Origin: Deltaproteobacteria bacterium
Lineage (GTDB): Bacteria > Desulfobacterota > Binatia > UBA9968
Assembly (NCBI GenBank): GCA_020027655.1
Contig: JAHKKJ010000002.1
Span: 1-24,440 of the forward strand
DNA length: 24,440 nucleotides
Reading direction: 5' to 3'
A program made the translations under genes and the position numbers. This document shows positions 7,634 to 15,942 of the stretch, piece after piece. Positions within the stretch are counted from its first letter, which is position 1. Each line of letters starts with the position of its first letter. The notes beneath the pieces are model-generated. The model had not been told where the DNA came from. It searched no databases and was given only the letters and a program-made list of their open reading frames with translations.

Positions 7634-8059
7634 ATGCTAGAACCGAAAAAAGTAAAATACCGGAAATTGCAAAAGGGGCGTCGGCGCGGCACTGCGTGGC
7701 GCGGCTCTTCTCTGGCCTTCGGTGAGTATGGGCTCAAGGCCATTGAGCGGGGTTGGATGAGCGCACGCGAAATCGAAGCGGCTCGAGTGGCTCTCACCCG
7801 CTATCTCAAGCGCGGTGGTAAGGTCTGGATTCGAATTTTTCCGGACAAGCCGTTAACCAAAAAACCGGCGGAAACCCGTATGGGGAAGGGAAAGGGTGCC
7901 CCGGAGATGTGGGTTGCAGTGATTCAGCCGGGGCGCATATTGTTCGAAATGGAGGGTGTCGACGGACCGCTTGCCCGAGAGGCGTTCCGTCTAGCTGCGC
8001 ACAAGCTGTCCATTCCGACGATCTTTGTGGAGAGGAGAGGGCTCGCACATGGAGGCTAA
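7634..8059 (+). CDS. rplP: 50S ribosomal protein L16
   Basis: A 141-residue L16 with KYRKLQKGRRRGTAWRGSSL near the N-terminus, RYLKRGGKVWIRIFPDKPLT in the middle, and RMGKGKGAPEMWVAVIQPGR, the loop that approaches the A-site tRNA elbow. L16 supports aminoacyl-tRNA positioning and late 50S assembly. It starts 37 bp after rpsC. Its last 11 bp overlap the rpmC start, and the rpmC ribosome-binding site (GGAGAGGAG) lies inside its coding sequence. Confidence 0.97.
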   Translation: MLEPKKVKYRKLQKGRRRGTAWRGSSLAFGEYGLKAIERGWMSAREIEAARVALTRYLKRGGKVWIRIFPDKPLTKKPAETRMGKGKGAPEMWVAVIQPGRILFEMEGVDGPLAREAFRLAAHKLSIPTIFVERRGLAHGG

Positions 8060-8258
8060 AGAACTGCGCGACATGAGTACGGACGATCTAACCCAGAAGC
8101 GTACAGAGCTTCGGGAGGAGATCGGACACCTGAAACTGAAACGGGCCACAAGCAGGTTGGAAAACCCAATGAAGTTAGGGCAAACGAAACGGGACTTAGC
8201 CAGGGTGGAGACCATCCTTCGAGAGAAGGCGTTTCAGAGCGGGAAAGGCGCGGCATGA
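8049..8258 (+). CDS. rpmC: 50S ribosomal protein L29
   Basis: A 69-residue helical L29. ATG 8049 was chosen over in-frame starts further upstream because it gives MEAKELRDMSTDDLTQKRTE, the family N-terminus, and is preceded by a strong GGAGAGGAG. The conserved segment KRATSRLENPMKLGQTKRDL follows. L29 lies next to L23 at the tunnel exit. The gene overlaps rplP by 11 bp and rpsQ by 4 bp. Confidence 0.95.
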   Translation: MEAKELRDMSTDDLTQKRTELREEIGHLKLKRATSRLENPMKLGQTKRDLARVETILREKAFQSGKGAA

Positions 8259-8548
8259 ATGAGAGAGGACTCAGAAAAGAGCGTATGGGGTTAGTGATTA
8301 GCGACCGGATGCATAAAACCGTCATTGTTTCTGTGGAGCGGACGGTCATGCACCCAAGGTATAAGAAGTACCTGAGGCGCAGAACTAAGGTGAAGGCTCA
8401 TGATGAACGCAACCAGAGCCATGTCGGAGACCGAGTATTGATTGTCGAATGCCGGCCGCTGAGTCGGGATAAGCGGTGGCGCGTGAGTCGGATCCTGGCA
8501 CGAGCCAAAACGACGGAGGCCGACGAGTCGAAGGCAGCCGCTGTCTGA
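8255..8548 (+). CDS. rpsQ: 30S ribosomal protein S17
   Basis: A 97-residue OB-fold S17, slightly longer than the 84-residue E. coli protein. Family motifs are RKERMGLVISDRMHKTVIVS and VERTVMHPRYKKYLRRRTKV, then HDERNQSHVGDRVLIVECRP and LSRDKRWRVSRIL. S17 binds the 5' domain of 16S rRNA early in assembly. Its ATG overlaps the rpmC stop as ATGA. It ends the S10 cluster, with rplN beginning 20 bp later. Confidence 0.96.
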   Translation: MNERGLRKERMGLVISDRMHKTVIVSVERTVMHPRYKKYLRRRTKVKAHDERNQSHVGDRVLIVECRPLSRDKRWRVSRILARAKTTEADESKAAAV

Positions 8549-8568
8549 GCCGTCGTTGAGGTTGATTC

Positions 8569-8937
8569 ATGATTCAGACGAGAACGGTGTTGGATGTGGC
8601 GGACAACTCAGGGGCGCGCAAGGTGCAGTGCATCAAAGTCCTGGGGGGCAGCAAGCGAAAGTATGCGTCCATCGGAGATATTATTGTGGTTTCCGTCAAG
8701 GAAGCGATTCCCAATGCCAAGGTAAAAAAGGGCGAGGTGATGAAGGCCGTGGTGGTTCGGACGGCAAAGGAGATAGGAAGGCCGGATGGAACCTATATCC
8801 GATTCGACAACAATTCGGCCGTGCTGATCGACAATCAAAAGGAGCCGATCGGCACCCGCATATTTGGACCGGTAGCGCGCGAGCTGCGGGCCAAGAAATT
8901 CATGAAGATTATTTCGCTCGCACCCGAAGTACTTTAA
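8569..8937 (+). CDS. rplN: 50S ribosomal protein L14
   Basis: A 122-residue L14, the invariant family length. It starts MIQTRTVLDVADNSGARKVQ and contains VKKGEVMKAVVVRTAKEIGR, IRFDNNSAVLIDNQKEPIGT and the closing RIFGPVARELR. L14 sits at the subunit interface and is the docking site of the silencing factor RsfS in other bacteria. A different long frame over the same DNA was judged a shadow because this one matches the family end to end. Confidence 0.97.
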   Translation: MIQTRTVLDVADNSGARKVQCIKVLGGSKRKYASIGDIIVVSVKEAIPNAKVKKGEVMKAVVVRTAKEIGRPDGTYIRFDNNSAVLIDNQKEPIGTRIFGPVARELRAKKFMKIISLAPEVL

Positions 8938-8961
8938 TCAGTTATCGAGGAGAAGGCGCGC

Positions 8962-9273
8962 GTGCAGATTCGCAAGAATGACAGCGTAATGGTGATCTCG
9001 GGAAGGGAGAGGGGAAAGACCGGCAAGGTCCTTCGCGTTCTCTCCAAGAAGGACGCGGTCGTTATCGAAAGAGTCAATATGGTAAAGCGGCACAGTCGGC
9101 CGCGGGGCCCACAGCAACCCGGGGGTATTGTCGAAAAGGAAGCTGCCATTCGCGTTTCCAACATCATGATGATGTGTGACAAGTGCAACGCGCCGGTGCG
9201 CGTCGGGCGAAAGATTCTAGCGGACGGGAAAAAAATCCGCATCTGCCGACGATGTGGCGAAGCCTTAGACTAG
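8962..9273 (+). CDS. rplX: 50S ribosomal protein L24 with Cys4 tail
   Basis: A 103-residue L24, an assembly-initiator protein with an N-terminal KOW motif (KNDSVMVISGRERGKTGKVL). It starts at GTG 8962 behind a GAGGAGAAGG ribosome-binding site. The C-terminal part has two CxxC pairs (C72/C75 and C95/C98), a probable zinc ribbon seen in many non-enterobacterial L24 proteins. The N-terminus MQIRKNDSVMVISG fits the family, which supports the GTG start. rplE begins 11 bp downstream. Confidence 0.95.
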   Translation: MQIRKNDSVMVISGRERGKTGKVLRVLSKKDAVVIERVNMVKRHSRPRGPQQPGGIVEKEAAIRVSNIMMMCDKCNAPVRVGRKILADGKKIRICRRCGEALD

Positions 9274-9284
9274 GTACGGATAGA

Positions 9285-9824
9285 ATGGCGCGACTGAAGC
9301 AGAAATATCGAGACGAAGTGGTGCCGGCGATGATGAAGGAGTTCGGCTACAAGAACTCCATGCAGGTGCCTCGGCTGGAAAAAATTACCGTGAATGTCGG
9401 ACTCGGAGAGGCCACGCAAAATATCAAGGTTCTCGATACCGCCGTAGCCGAAGTCACCGCCATCACCGGACAGAAGCCGGTGGTGACGCGCGCTAAAAAG
9501 TCCATCGCCAACTTCAAGCTGCGGGAAGGGGTTCCGATTGGTTGCATGGTCACGCTGCGGCAGGAGCGCATGTATGAGTTTCTCGACCGACTGATTCACG
9601 TCGCACTGCCTAGAGTTCGTGATTTCAAGGGGGTCTCGGATCGGTCCTTCGATGGTCGAGGTAATTATTCTCTCGGCTTGCGCGAGCAGATTATTTTTCC
9701 TGAGATCCAGGCGGACAAGGTCGAGAAACCACGAGGGATGACCGTCTCGTTCATCACCAATGCGAAGACGGACAAAGAAGGTAGGACTCTGCTCAAGTTG
9801 CTGGGTATGCCTTTTGTCAGTTGA
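9285..9824 (+). CDS. rplE: 50S ribosomal protein L5
   Basis: A 179-residue L5, the standard length when ATG 9285 is used. The frame is open further upstream, but those residues overlap rplX and match nothing in the family. Motifs include MQVPRLEKITVNVGLGEA, TRAKKSIANFKLREGVPIG, the RVRDFKGVSDRSFDGRGNYS loop and IIFPEIQADKV. L5 binds 5S rRNA and contacts S13 across the subunit bridge. Standard spc-cluster position. Confidence 0.96.
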   Translation: MARLKQKYRDEVVPAMMKEFGYKNSMQVPRLEKITVNVGLGEATQNIKVLDTAVAEVTAITGQKPVVTRAKKSIANFKLREGVPIGCMVTLRQERMYEFLDRLIHVALPRVRDFKGVSDRSFDGRGNYSLGLREQIIFPEIQADKVEKPRGMTVSFITNAKTDKEGRTLLKLLGMPFVS

Positions 9825-9843
9825 TCCATGAGGGGGATTGCCA

Positions 9844-10029
9844 TTGGCCAAGACATGTCTTCGAATTAAGGCAGAACGACCGAATAAGTTCAAGGTACGG
9901 GAATATAATCGCTGTCCCCTTTGTGGTCGGGCGCGGGCGTTTTATCGGCGCTTCCGTATGTGCCGGCTGTGTCTGCGTGATCATGCGCGCAAGGGTCATA
10001 TTCCGGGGCTGATCAAGGCCAGTTGGTAA
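9844..10029 (+). CDS. rpsN: 30S ribosomal protein S14, zinc-binding short form
   Basis: A 61-residue S14 of the zinc-binding (C+) type, as opposed to the roughly 100-residue zinc-free form. Ligands C24, C27, C40 and C43 are visible in RCPLCGRARAFYRRFRMCRL. TTG 9844 was chosen over TTG 9838 because it gives the family start MAKTCLRIKAERPNKFKVR and lies 7 bases after AGGGGG (9831-9836). No ATG is available in frame. S14 belongs to the 30S head near S3 and S10. Confidence 0.93.
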   Translation: MAKTCLRIKAERPNKFKVREYNRCPLCGRARAFYRRFRMCRLCLRDHARKGHIPGLIKASW

Positions 10030-10044
10030 AGGGCGGAGAGTACG

Positions 10045-10449
10045 ATGGGAATGACGGATCCGATTGCAGATATGCTGACTCGTATACGCAACGCTTCCCG
10101 GGCGCGGCATCAAAAGGTAGCCATCCCGTGGTCGCGTGTGAAAGAAAACATCATCAAGGTTTTGATTGAGGAAGGCTACTTAAGAGAATCGAAAAAGGTA
10201 AAGGCTTCCCAGGGCGCGGGGGAGGAGCTTGTGATCCAGCTCAAGTTCGACCGGGAAAATCGTCCCGTGATCGCGGGCATCAAGCGCGTCAGCAGGCCGA
10301 GCCGCAGGGTCTACGTTGGCGCGCAGGCCGTGACGCCGATCCGAAAAGGGTTGGGAATCAACGTTCTCTCGACGCCCAGAGGGATATTGGTGGATCGGGA
10401 AGCTCAGAGAGCAAACGTCGGAGGAGAACTCATCTGTTCGGTATGGTAG
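10045..10449 (+). CDS. rpsH: 30S ribosomal protein S8
   Basis: A 134-residue S8. It contains MTDPIADMLTRIRNASRARH at the start and the strongly conserved C-terminal block STPRGILVDREAQRANVGGE followed by LICSVW. S8 is a primary 16S central-domain binder and is the translational regulator of the spc operon in E. coli. ATG 10045 is best spaced to GGCGGAGAG at 10031-10039; the second ATG at 10051 is possible and would remove two residues. Confidence 0.96.
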   Translation: MGMTDPIADMLTRIRNASRARHQKVAIPWSRVKENIIKVLIEEGYLRESKKVKASQGAGEELVIQLKFDRENRPVIAGIKRVSRPSRRVYVGAQAVTPIRKGLGINVLSTPRGILVDREAQRANVGGELICSVW

Positions 10450-10467
10450 TTTAAGGCGAGGTGTAGA

Positions 10468-11019
<552 letters not shown>

Positions 11020-11037
11020 CGCTTGAGGTCAAGAACG

Positions 11038-11403
11038 ATGGCAAATAAGCAAAGAGACATTGCCCGTACGCGGCGAAAACAGCGGGTTCGCAAAAAGGTC
11101 TTGGGAACGGATCAGCGCCCGCGCATTTCTGTCTTCAAGAGCAATAAGCACATCTACGCGCAAATCATTTCCGACGATCGCGGGATGACATTGGTATCGG
11201 TCTCGACGCTCTCTAAAGACTTGGTGACCAAGGTCGAGAATATCAAAGGCGTAGAGGCCGCAAAACAGGTCGGGTTGGCGCTGGCCAAGATCTGTAAAGA
11301 AAAGAACATTTCGCATGTTATCTTCGATCGCAACGGGTTTCTCTTTCATGGGCGAGTCAAAGCCATTGCCGATGGTGCTCGTGAAGGCGGATTAGAGTTT
11401 TAA
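11038..11403 (+). CDS. rplR: 50S ribosomal protein L18
   Basis: A 121-residue L18, a 5S rRNA binder. ATG 11038 gives MANKQRDIARTRRKQRVRKK, fitting the family better than the upstream in-frame start. The core has RPRISVFKSNKHIYAQIISD and the C-terminal HVIFDRNGFLFHGRVKAIAD followed by GAREGGLEF. Spacing to rplF is 18 bp and to rpsE 25 bp. Confidence 0.96.
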   Translation: MANKQRDIARTRRKQRVRKKVLGTDQRPRISVFKSNKHIYAQIISDDRGMTLVSVSTLSKDLVTKVENIKGVEAAKQVGLALAKICKEKNISHVIFDRNGFLFHGRVKAIADGAREGGLEF

Positions 11404-11428
11404 CAACATTCATCAAGCGAGGTTTTCT

Positions 11429-11926
11429 TTGGAACGGATTGATCCCCAGGGTTTGGAGCTGAAAGAGAAAGTGGTTCATATTAGCCGGGTGGCCAAGGTG
11501 GTCAAGGGCGGCCGGCGATTCAGCTTCAGCGCGCTGGTGGTGGTGGGTGATAACCACGCCGTTGTCGGTCACGGAATGGGGAAAGCGAACGAAGTACCGG
11601 AGGCGATACGAAAGGGGCTAGAACAGGCCAAGAAAAATTTGATTCGCGTCCCCGTGATGGAAGGAACCATTCCCTTCGAGGTGAGTGGCAGGTTTGGCGC
11701 CGGGTATGTCATTCTCAAACCTGCCTCCGATGGTACTGGGGTTATCGCCGGGGGGGGTGTGCGAGCGGTGGTGGAAGCTGCCGGGATACAAAACGTTTTG
11801 ACCAAGTGTCTCGGCTCCAACAATCCGCACAACATGGTTAAGGCGACGTTTGAGGCGCTCAAAGATCTGCGCCCTCCCGAGGAAATCGCCGACCGGCGAG
11901 GAAAGGTATTGGCGGAGATTCGCTGA
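11429..11926 (+). CDS. rpsE: 30S ribosomal protein S5
   Basis: A 165-residue S5. It starts at TTG 11429, six bases after GCGAGG. The N-terminal double-stranded-RNA-binding-like domain shows VVHISRVAKVVKGGRRFSFS and ALVVVGDNHAVVGHGMGKAN. The C-terminal domain has GSNNPHNMVKATFEALKDLR. S5 takes part in decoding fidelity and lines the mRNA entry channel. rplO starts 2 bp after the stop, so the usual rpmD (L30) is missing here. Confidence 0.96.
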   Translation: MERIDPQGLELKEKVVHISRVAKVVKGGRRFSFSALVVVGDNHAVVGHGMGKANEVPEAIRKGLEQAKKNLIRVPVMEGTIPFEVSGRFGAGYVILKPASDGTGVIAGGGVRAVVEAAGIQNVLTKCLGSNNPHNMVKATFEALKDLRPPEEIADRRGKVLAEIR

Positions 11927-11928
11927 GT

Positions 11929-12381
11929 ATGAAACTAAGTGATCTAAGACCGGCGCAGGGCTCTAACAATAAGCGGAAGCGCGTAGGACGGGGAGATGGC
12001 TCTGGCCATGGGAAGACCTCCTGCCGAGGCCACAAGGGACAGGGCGCTCGGTCTGGAGGAGGAACGCGCCCTGGGTTCGAAGGTGGCCAGATGCCGCTCC
12101 AACGGCGTCTTCCTAAGCGCGGCTTCCATAATGCCTTTCGAGTTGAAATGGCGATCGTTAATCTAGAACAACTGGAAGCGTTCCCATCGGGGAGCGAAGT
12201 AACGCCCGCGCTGCTCGCTGAAAAAGGGCTTTTGCGGGGTAAGAACCAAAGGGTCAAGATACTCGGCGACGGAGCCCTAACCAAGCCATTGACGATCAAG
12301 GCCCATGGGTTTTCTGCCAAGGCTAAAGAGAAAATCGAAGCCTGCGGCGGCAAATTGGAGTTGTTGGAACCTCATGCTTAA
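11929..12381 (+). CDS. rplO: 50S ribosomal protein L15
   Basis: A 150-residue L15 starting MKLSDLRPAQGSNNKRKRVG. The Gly- and Arg-rich N-terminal tail (GRGDGSGHGKTSCRGHKGQG then ARSGGGTRPGFEGGQMPLQR) threads into 23S rRNA in known structures. The C-terminal globular part closes with the expected IEACGGKLELLE. The start lies 2 bp after rpsE. The last 8 bp overlap the secY start, so L15 and SecY translation are likely coupled. Confidence 0.96.
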   Translation: MKLSDLRPAQGSNNKRKRVGRGDGSGHGKTSCRGHKGQGARSGGGTRPGFEGGQMPLQRRLPKRGFHNAFRVEMAIVNLEQLEAFPSGSEVTPALLAEKGLLRGKNQRVKILGDGALTKPLTIKAHGFSAKAKEKIEACGGKLELLEPHA

Positions 12382-13684
12382 CGGTTTCCAGAACGCATCG
12401 AAAATTCCCGAGCTCAGACGTCGGGTGCTCTTTACCCTGGCGATGTTGGCGGTGTATCGGTTCGGCGTCCATGTGCCGACGCCGGGAATTGATCGCCAGG
12501 CGTTGGCCGCTTATTTTGAGCAAGTCAAAGGAACGATTTTCGGACTTTTCAATCTCTTTTCAGGCGGTGCCCTTGAGCAATTTTCGGTTTTTTCCCTGGG
12601 CATCATGCCCTACATCAGCGCGTCCATCATTCTGCAGTTGTTGACGGTGGTTTTTCCTTACATTGAAAGACTTTCGAAGGAAGGCGAAGCCGGGCGCCGC
12701 AAAATCACCCAGTATACACGCTATGGAACTGTGGTCTTATCGATCATTCAGGGACTCATGATTAGCTTTGGACTGGAGGGAACGCGAGGTCCTGGAGGCG
12801 CCGCCATTGTGTTAGATCCGGGTTGGGGCTTTCGGTTGATGACAGTCATCACACTGACATCCGGCACGGCTTTCATTATGTGGCTGGGTGAGCAAATTAC
12901 CGAACGCGGAATCGGCAACGGCATCTCTCTGATCATTTTTGCCGGCATCGTGGCCGGGCTCCCTTCGGCGGTTACGACAACGTTTCAGTTTATTCGCGAA
13001 GGTGAACTGGGAGTCTTGGTTGCGTTGTTTTTGCTCGTTTTCACCGTGGTCATTGTGGGAGTCATTATTTTCATGGAACGAGGGCAGAGACGCATTCCGG
13101 TTCAGTACGCCAAACGGGTGGTTGGACGAAAGATGTACGGTGGGCAAAGCTCGCACTTGCCGTTAAAGATCAATACCGCGGGGGTAATTCCGCCGATCTT
13201 TGCCTCGTCCATTCTGATCTTTCCCGCCACAGTTGCTCAGTTCGCCCCCAACCCCTGGGTACAATCCATTTCCGGCATGCTGAGCCCGGGACAATGGCTC
13301 CATGACTTGGTGTATGTCGTATTGATTATTTTCTTTGCCTATTTTTACACCGCGGTTGTTTTCAACCCAGTGGACGTTGCGGAAAACATGAAAAAATTTG
13401 GCGGCTATATTCCTGGAATCAGACCCGGCCAGAAGACGGCGGAATTTATCGACCGAGTCCTCTCCCGCATTACCTTGGGGGGGGCACTTTACATTTCCGT
13501 TGTGGCGCTTCTGCCGACGATATTGATCGGGCAGTTTAACGTGCCGTTCTACTTTGGCGGGACAGCGTTGTTGATCGTGGTCGGGGTTGCCTTGGACACG
13601 GTGGCGCAGATGGAGACGCATTTGATTACCCGCAATTATGAGGGTTTCATGAAGCGAGGGCGCTTGCGGGGGAGAAGGGGCTAA
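12374..13684 (+). CDS. secY: preprotein translocase subunit SecY
   Basis: A 436-residue SecY, the channel of the Sec translocon in the inner membrane. ATG 12374 gives MLNGFQNASKIPELRRRVLF, the usual N-terminus; the frame is open further upstream only inside rplO. About ten hydrophobic helices are visible, starting with LFTLAMLAVYRFGVHVPTPG. Conserved features include the plug region GLFNLFSGGALEQFSVFSLG, the MPYISASIILQLLTVVFPYI helix, the cytosolic QRRIPVQYAKR loop and the IPGIRPGQKTAEFIDRVLSR loop. Full length and intact. Confidence 0.98.
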   Translation: MLNGFQNASKIPELRRRVLFTLAMLAVYRFGVHVPTPGIDRQALAAYFEQVKGTIFGLFNLFSGGALEQFSVFSLGIMPYISASIILQLLTVVFPYIERLSKEGEAGRRKITQYTRYGTVVLSIIQGLMISFGLEGTRGPGGAAIVLDPGWGFRLMTVITLTSGTAFIMWLGEQITERGIGNGISLIIFAGIVAGLPSAVTTTFQFIREGELGVLVALFLLVFTVVIVGVIIFMERGQRRIPVQYAKRVVGRKMYGGQSSHLPLKINTAGVIPPIFASSILIFPATVAQFAPNPWVQSISGMLSPGQWLHDLVYVVLIIFFAYFYTAVVFNPVDVAENMKKFGGYIPGIRPGQKTAEFIDRVLSRITLGGALYISVVALLPTILIGQFNVPFYFGGTALLIVVGVALDTVAQMETHLITRNYEGFMKRGRLRGRRG

Positions 13685-13687
13685 AGG

Positions 13688-14350
13688 TTGGCGAGTTTAC
13701 GCGTCGTTTTGCTAGGGCCTCCGGGCGCGGGCAAAGGGACTCAGGCGAAACTGCTACGGGAGCAGTTCGAAGCCTGTCAGGTATCGACGGGAGACATTCT
13801 CAGGAAGGCGGTGGCAGACCAAAGTCCGCTAGGAAAAGAAGCTTCCGCATTCATTAAGCGCGGAGATTTGGTGCCGGATAGCGTGATTGTTAAGCTGGTC
13901 GCAGAACGGCTTAATGAAAAGGATTGCGCGCCGGGCTTTATTCTTGATGGTTTCCCGAGGACGATTCCACAGGCTCAAAGCCTCGAGGAGATCCTGCAGA
14001 AAATGGGATTGGGGCTGCAGGCTGTTTTGTTGGTGCAAGTGCCTCATACGGTAATTGTCGAACGGCTTGCAGGTCGCCGAACCTGTAAGAACTGTGGTGC
14101 GCTATACCATCTGAACTTCAATCCCTCGACAAAGGAGAGTATTTGTGATCGCTGTGGTGGTGAGCTGCAGCAACGGGATGATGACCGTGAAGAAACCATC
14201 AGTGCGCGTTTGAAGGTATATGACAACCAGACCGCGCCTTTGGTCGATTACTACCGCCAGCGAGGGATATTGAGGGAAATCGACGGGGTTGGAAACGTAG
14301 AGGACATCCGACATCGATTGATCAAGACTCTGGAGGACCGGGCAACGTGA
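13688..14350 (+). CDS. adk: adenylate kinase (zinc-lid type)
   Basis: A 220-residue adenylate kinase catalysing ATP + AMP to 2 ADP. The P-loop GPPGAGKGT is at residues 10-18, the AMP-binding region contains STGDILRKA, the conserved DGFPRT is at residues 87-92, and the lid is the long form with C133, C136, C153 and C156 as a probable zinc site. Such Cys4 lids occur in Gram-positive bacteria and several Gram-negative lineages. TTG 13688 is the start that gives the family N-terminus LRVVLLGPPGAGKGTQ. The stop overlaps the map start by 4 bp. Confidence 0.97.
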   Translation: MASLRVVLLGPPGAGKGTQAKLLREQFEACQVSTGDILRKAVADQSPLGKEASAFIKRGDLVPDSVIVKLVAERLNEKDCAPGFILDGFPRTIPQAQSLEEILQKMGLGLQAVLLVQVPHTVIVERLAGRRTCKNCGALYHLNFNPSTKESICDRCGGELQQRDDDREETISARLKVYDNQTAPLVDYYRQRGILREIDGVGNVEDIRHRLIKTLEDRAT

Positions 14351-15108
14351 TTTCGCTCAAATCGCCTCGAGAAATCGACATCATGAGGCGGGCGAACATG
14401 ATTGTTGCTGAGGTCTTGCAAGAGCTGAAACAGACAGTGGCTCCCGGAGTAACGACGCTAGAATTAGACGCGGTGGCTGAGGATCTGACGCTAAGAAGAA
14501 AGGCCATTCCGGCGTTCAAGGGTTACAGCGTAGCCGGTAGAGTTTTTCCGCGCTGTCTTTGCGTATCGATCAACGAAGAGATTGTTCATGGAATCCCGTC
14601 CAATCGAGCGCTGCGTGAGGGAGACATCGTCGGGCTCGACTACGGGGTGATTTACGGTGGCTTCTATGGCGATTCGGCGGTGACGGTTGGCGTCGGGAAG
14701 GTGAGCGAGGAAGCCAAGCGTCTGATGGAGGTTACGGAGCAGGCGCTTTATCGGGGCATTGAACAGCTCCAAGACGGAAAGCGGCTGGGAGATCTCGGCT
14801 TTGCGGTTCAGCAAACTGCAGAGAGCGCGGGCTACTCGGTTGTCCGTGCCTTCGTCGGTCATGGTATCGGCAAGAAGTTGCATGAGGAACCGCCGGTGCC
14901 GAATTACGGTGAGCCTGACCGCGGGGTTCGACTGAAGGAAGGGATGGTCTTGGCCATTGAGCCCATGGTCAATGCCGGAAGTTACGAAGTTGAAATTAAA
15001 GAGGACGGCTGGACGGCGATAACCAAAGACGGCAGCCTGGCGGCGCATTTTGAGCATTCGGTGGCCGTCACAAAAAACGGCCCGTTTATTTTAAGCAAGT
15101 TATCGTAG
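14347..15108 (+). CDS. map: type I methionine aminopeptidase
   Basis: A 253-residue type I enzyme that removes the initiator methionine co-translationally. All expected active-site residues are visible: H81 in HGIP, metal ligands D98, D109, H172, E205 and E236, and the GHGIGKKLHEEPPVPNYG stretch. It starts at GTG 14347, overlapping the adk stop as GTGA. Placement between adk and infA is typical of many bacteria outside the enterobacteria. Length and motifs are complete, so it should be active. Confidence 0.97.
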   Translation: MISLKSPREIDIMRRANMIVAEVLQELKQTVAPGVTTLELDAVAEDLTLRRKAIPAFKGYSVAGRVFPRCLCVSINEEIVHGIPSNRALREGDIVGLDYGVIYGGFYGDSAVTVGVGKVSEEAKRLMEVTEQALYRGIEQLQDGKRLGDLGFAVQQTAESAGYSVVRAFVGHGIGKKLHEEPPVPNYGEPDRGVRLKEGMVLAIEPMVNAGSYEVEIKEDGWTAITKDGSLAAHFEHSVAVTKNGPFILSKLS

Positions 15109-15146
15109 TTGGGTATTCACTTAATCGAATAGCCCGAAAGTTTGGT

Positions 15147-15365
15147 ATGCCTAAAGAAGATGCCATCGAAGTGACCGGAAAGGTGTTGGAGACCTTGCCC
15201 AACGCGATGTTTCGAGTGGAGTTGGACAACGGGCATAAAGTACTGGCTCACATATCGGGAAAGATGAGGATGCACTACATCAAGATCCTTCCGGGGGACA
15301 AGGTCAAGATCGAATTGTCTCCCTACGACCTGGCACGGGGGCGGATCGTCTTTCGGGAGCGCTAA
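15147..15365 (+). CDS. infA: translation initiation factor IF-1
   Basis: A 72-residue IF-1, the invariant length, forming a single OB fold. Motifs are EDAIEVTGKVLETLPNAMFR, VELDNGHKVLAHISGKMRMH and LPGDKVKIELSPYDLARGRI. IF-1 blocks the 30S A site during initiation and assists IF-2 and IF-3. ATG 15147 gives the right N-terminus though its Shine-Dalgarno is poor. It follows map by 38 bp. Confidence 0.97.
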   Translation: MPKEDAIEVTGKVLETLPNAMFRVELDNGHKVLAHISGKMRMHYIKILPGDKVKIELSPYDLARGRIVFRER

Positions 15366-15382
15366 GAAAAATAGGAGTTGTC

Positions 15383-15496
15383 GTGAAGGTTAGAGCCTCG
15401 GTAAAAAAAATGTGCAACAAATGTCAAGTCATAAGGCGCAAGGGAGTTGTGCGAGTGTTGTGTGTCAACACCAAGCACAAACAAAGACAGGGGTAG
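15383..15496 (+). CDS. rpmJ: 50S ribosomal protein L36, zinc-binding form
   Basis: A 37-codon gene starting at GTG 15383 behind TAGGAGTTGTC. The protein begins MKVRASVKKMCNKCQVIRRK and ends KHKQRQG, a complete L36. The zinc ligands C11, C14, C27 and H32 are all present, so this is the C+ form. L36 is a small late-assembly 50S protein. It lies between infA (17 bp before) and rpsM (44 bp after), its standard place. Confidence 0.95.
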   Translation: MKVRASVKKMCNKCQVIRRKGVVRVLCVNTKHKQRQG

Positions 15497-15540
15497 ATAG
15501 CTCAAAACCTGATGGATTAGAGAGGAGCTAAGAGGAAAAT

Positions 15541-15924
15541 ATGGCACGCATTGCAGGAGTCGATCTCCCGAGAAGTAAAAGGATGGAAGTTGCGCTCACC
15601 TACATTTATGGCATCGGCAGGAGCGCCTCGCGAAAAATCCTTGAGCAAGCCGGAATCTCCTTCGACCTGAAGAGCGACGATCTGTCGGACGAGGACGTGG
15701 TACAAATCCGGCAGATTCTCGATGGGGGACACAAAGTCGAGGGTGATCTGCGACGCGACGTGTCCATGAATATCAAGCGCCACATCGACATGGGATCCTA
15801 TCGGGGCTTGCGCCATCGTAAGAACCTGCCGGTGCGCGGGCAACGGACGCACACAAACGCCCGCACGCGTAAGGGGCCACGCAAAACCGTCGCGGGGAAA
15901 AAGCCAGCCCCCTCTAAGGGTTAG
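15541..15924 (+). CDS. rpsM: 30S ribosomal protein S13
   Basis: A 127-residue S13 starting MARIAGVDLPRSKRMEVALT. Further motifs are YIYGIGRSASRKILEQAGI, RRDVSMNIKRHIDMGSYRGL and RHRKNLPVRGQRTHTNARTR, then KGPRKTVAGKK. S13 forms the intersubunit bridge with L5 and contacts the P-site tRNA through its basic tail. Upstream GAGAGGAG and AAGAGGA give a clear ribosome-binding site. This is the first gene of the alpha cluster. Confidence 0.97.
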   Translation: MARIAGVDLPRSKRMEVALTYIYGIGRSASRKILEQAGISFDLKSDDLSDEDVVQIRQILDGGHKVEGDLRRDVSMNIKRHIDMGSYRGLRHRKNLPVRGQRTHTNARTRKGPRKTVAGKKPAPSKG

Positions 15925-15942
15925 TCCCAATAGGAGAACCAT

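Noticed and set aside
8556..8981. 141-codon plus-strand frame
   Set aside because: It covers rplN in another frame; its Gly- and Gln-rich product has no family features, whereas L14 matches end to end.
13163..13621. 152-codon minus-strand frame inside secY
   Set aside because: His- and Arg-rich shadow of membrane-helix codons; no motif and no ribosome-binding site considered convincing.
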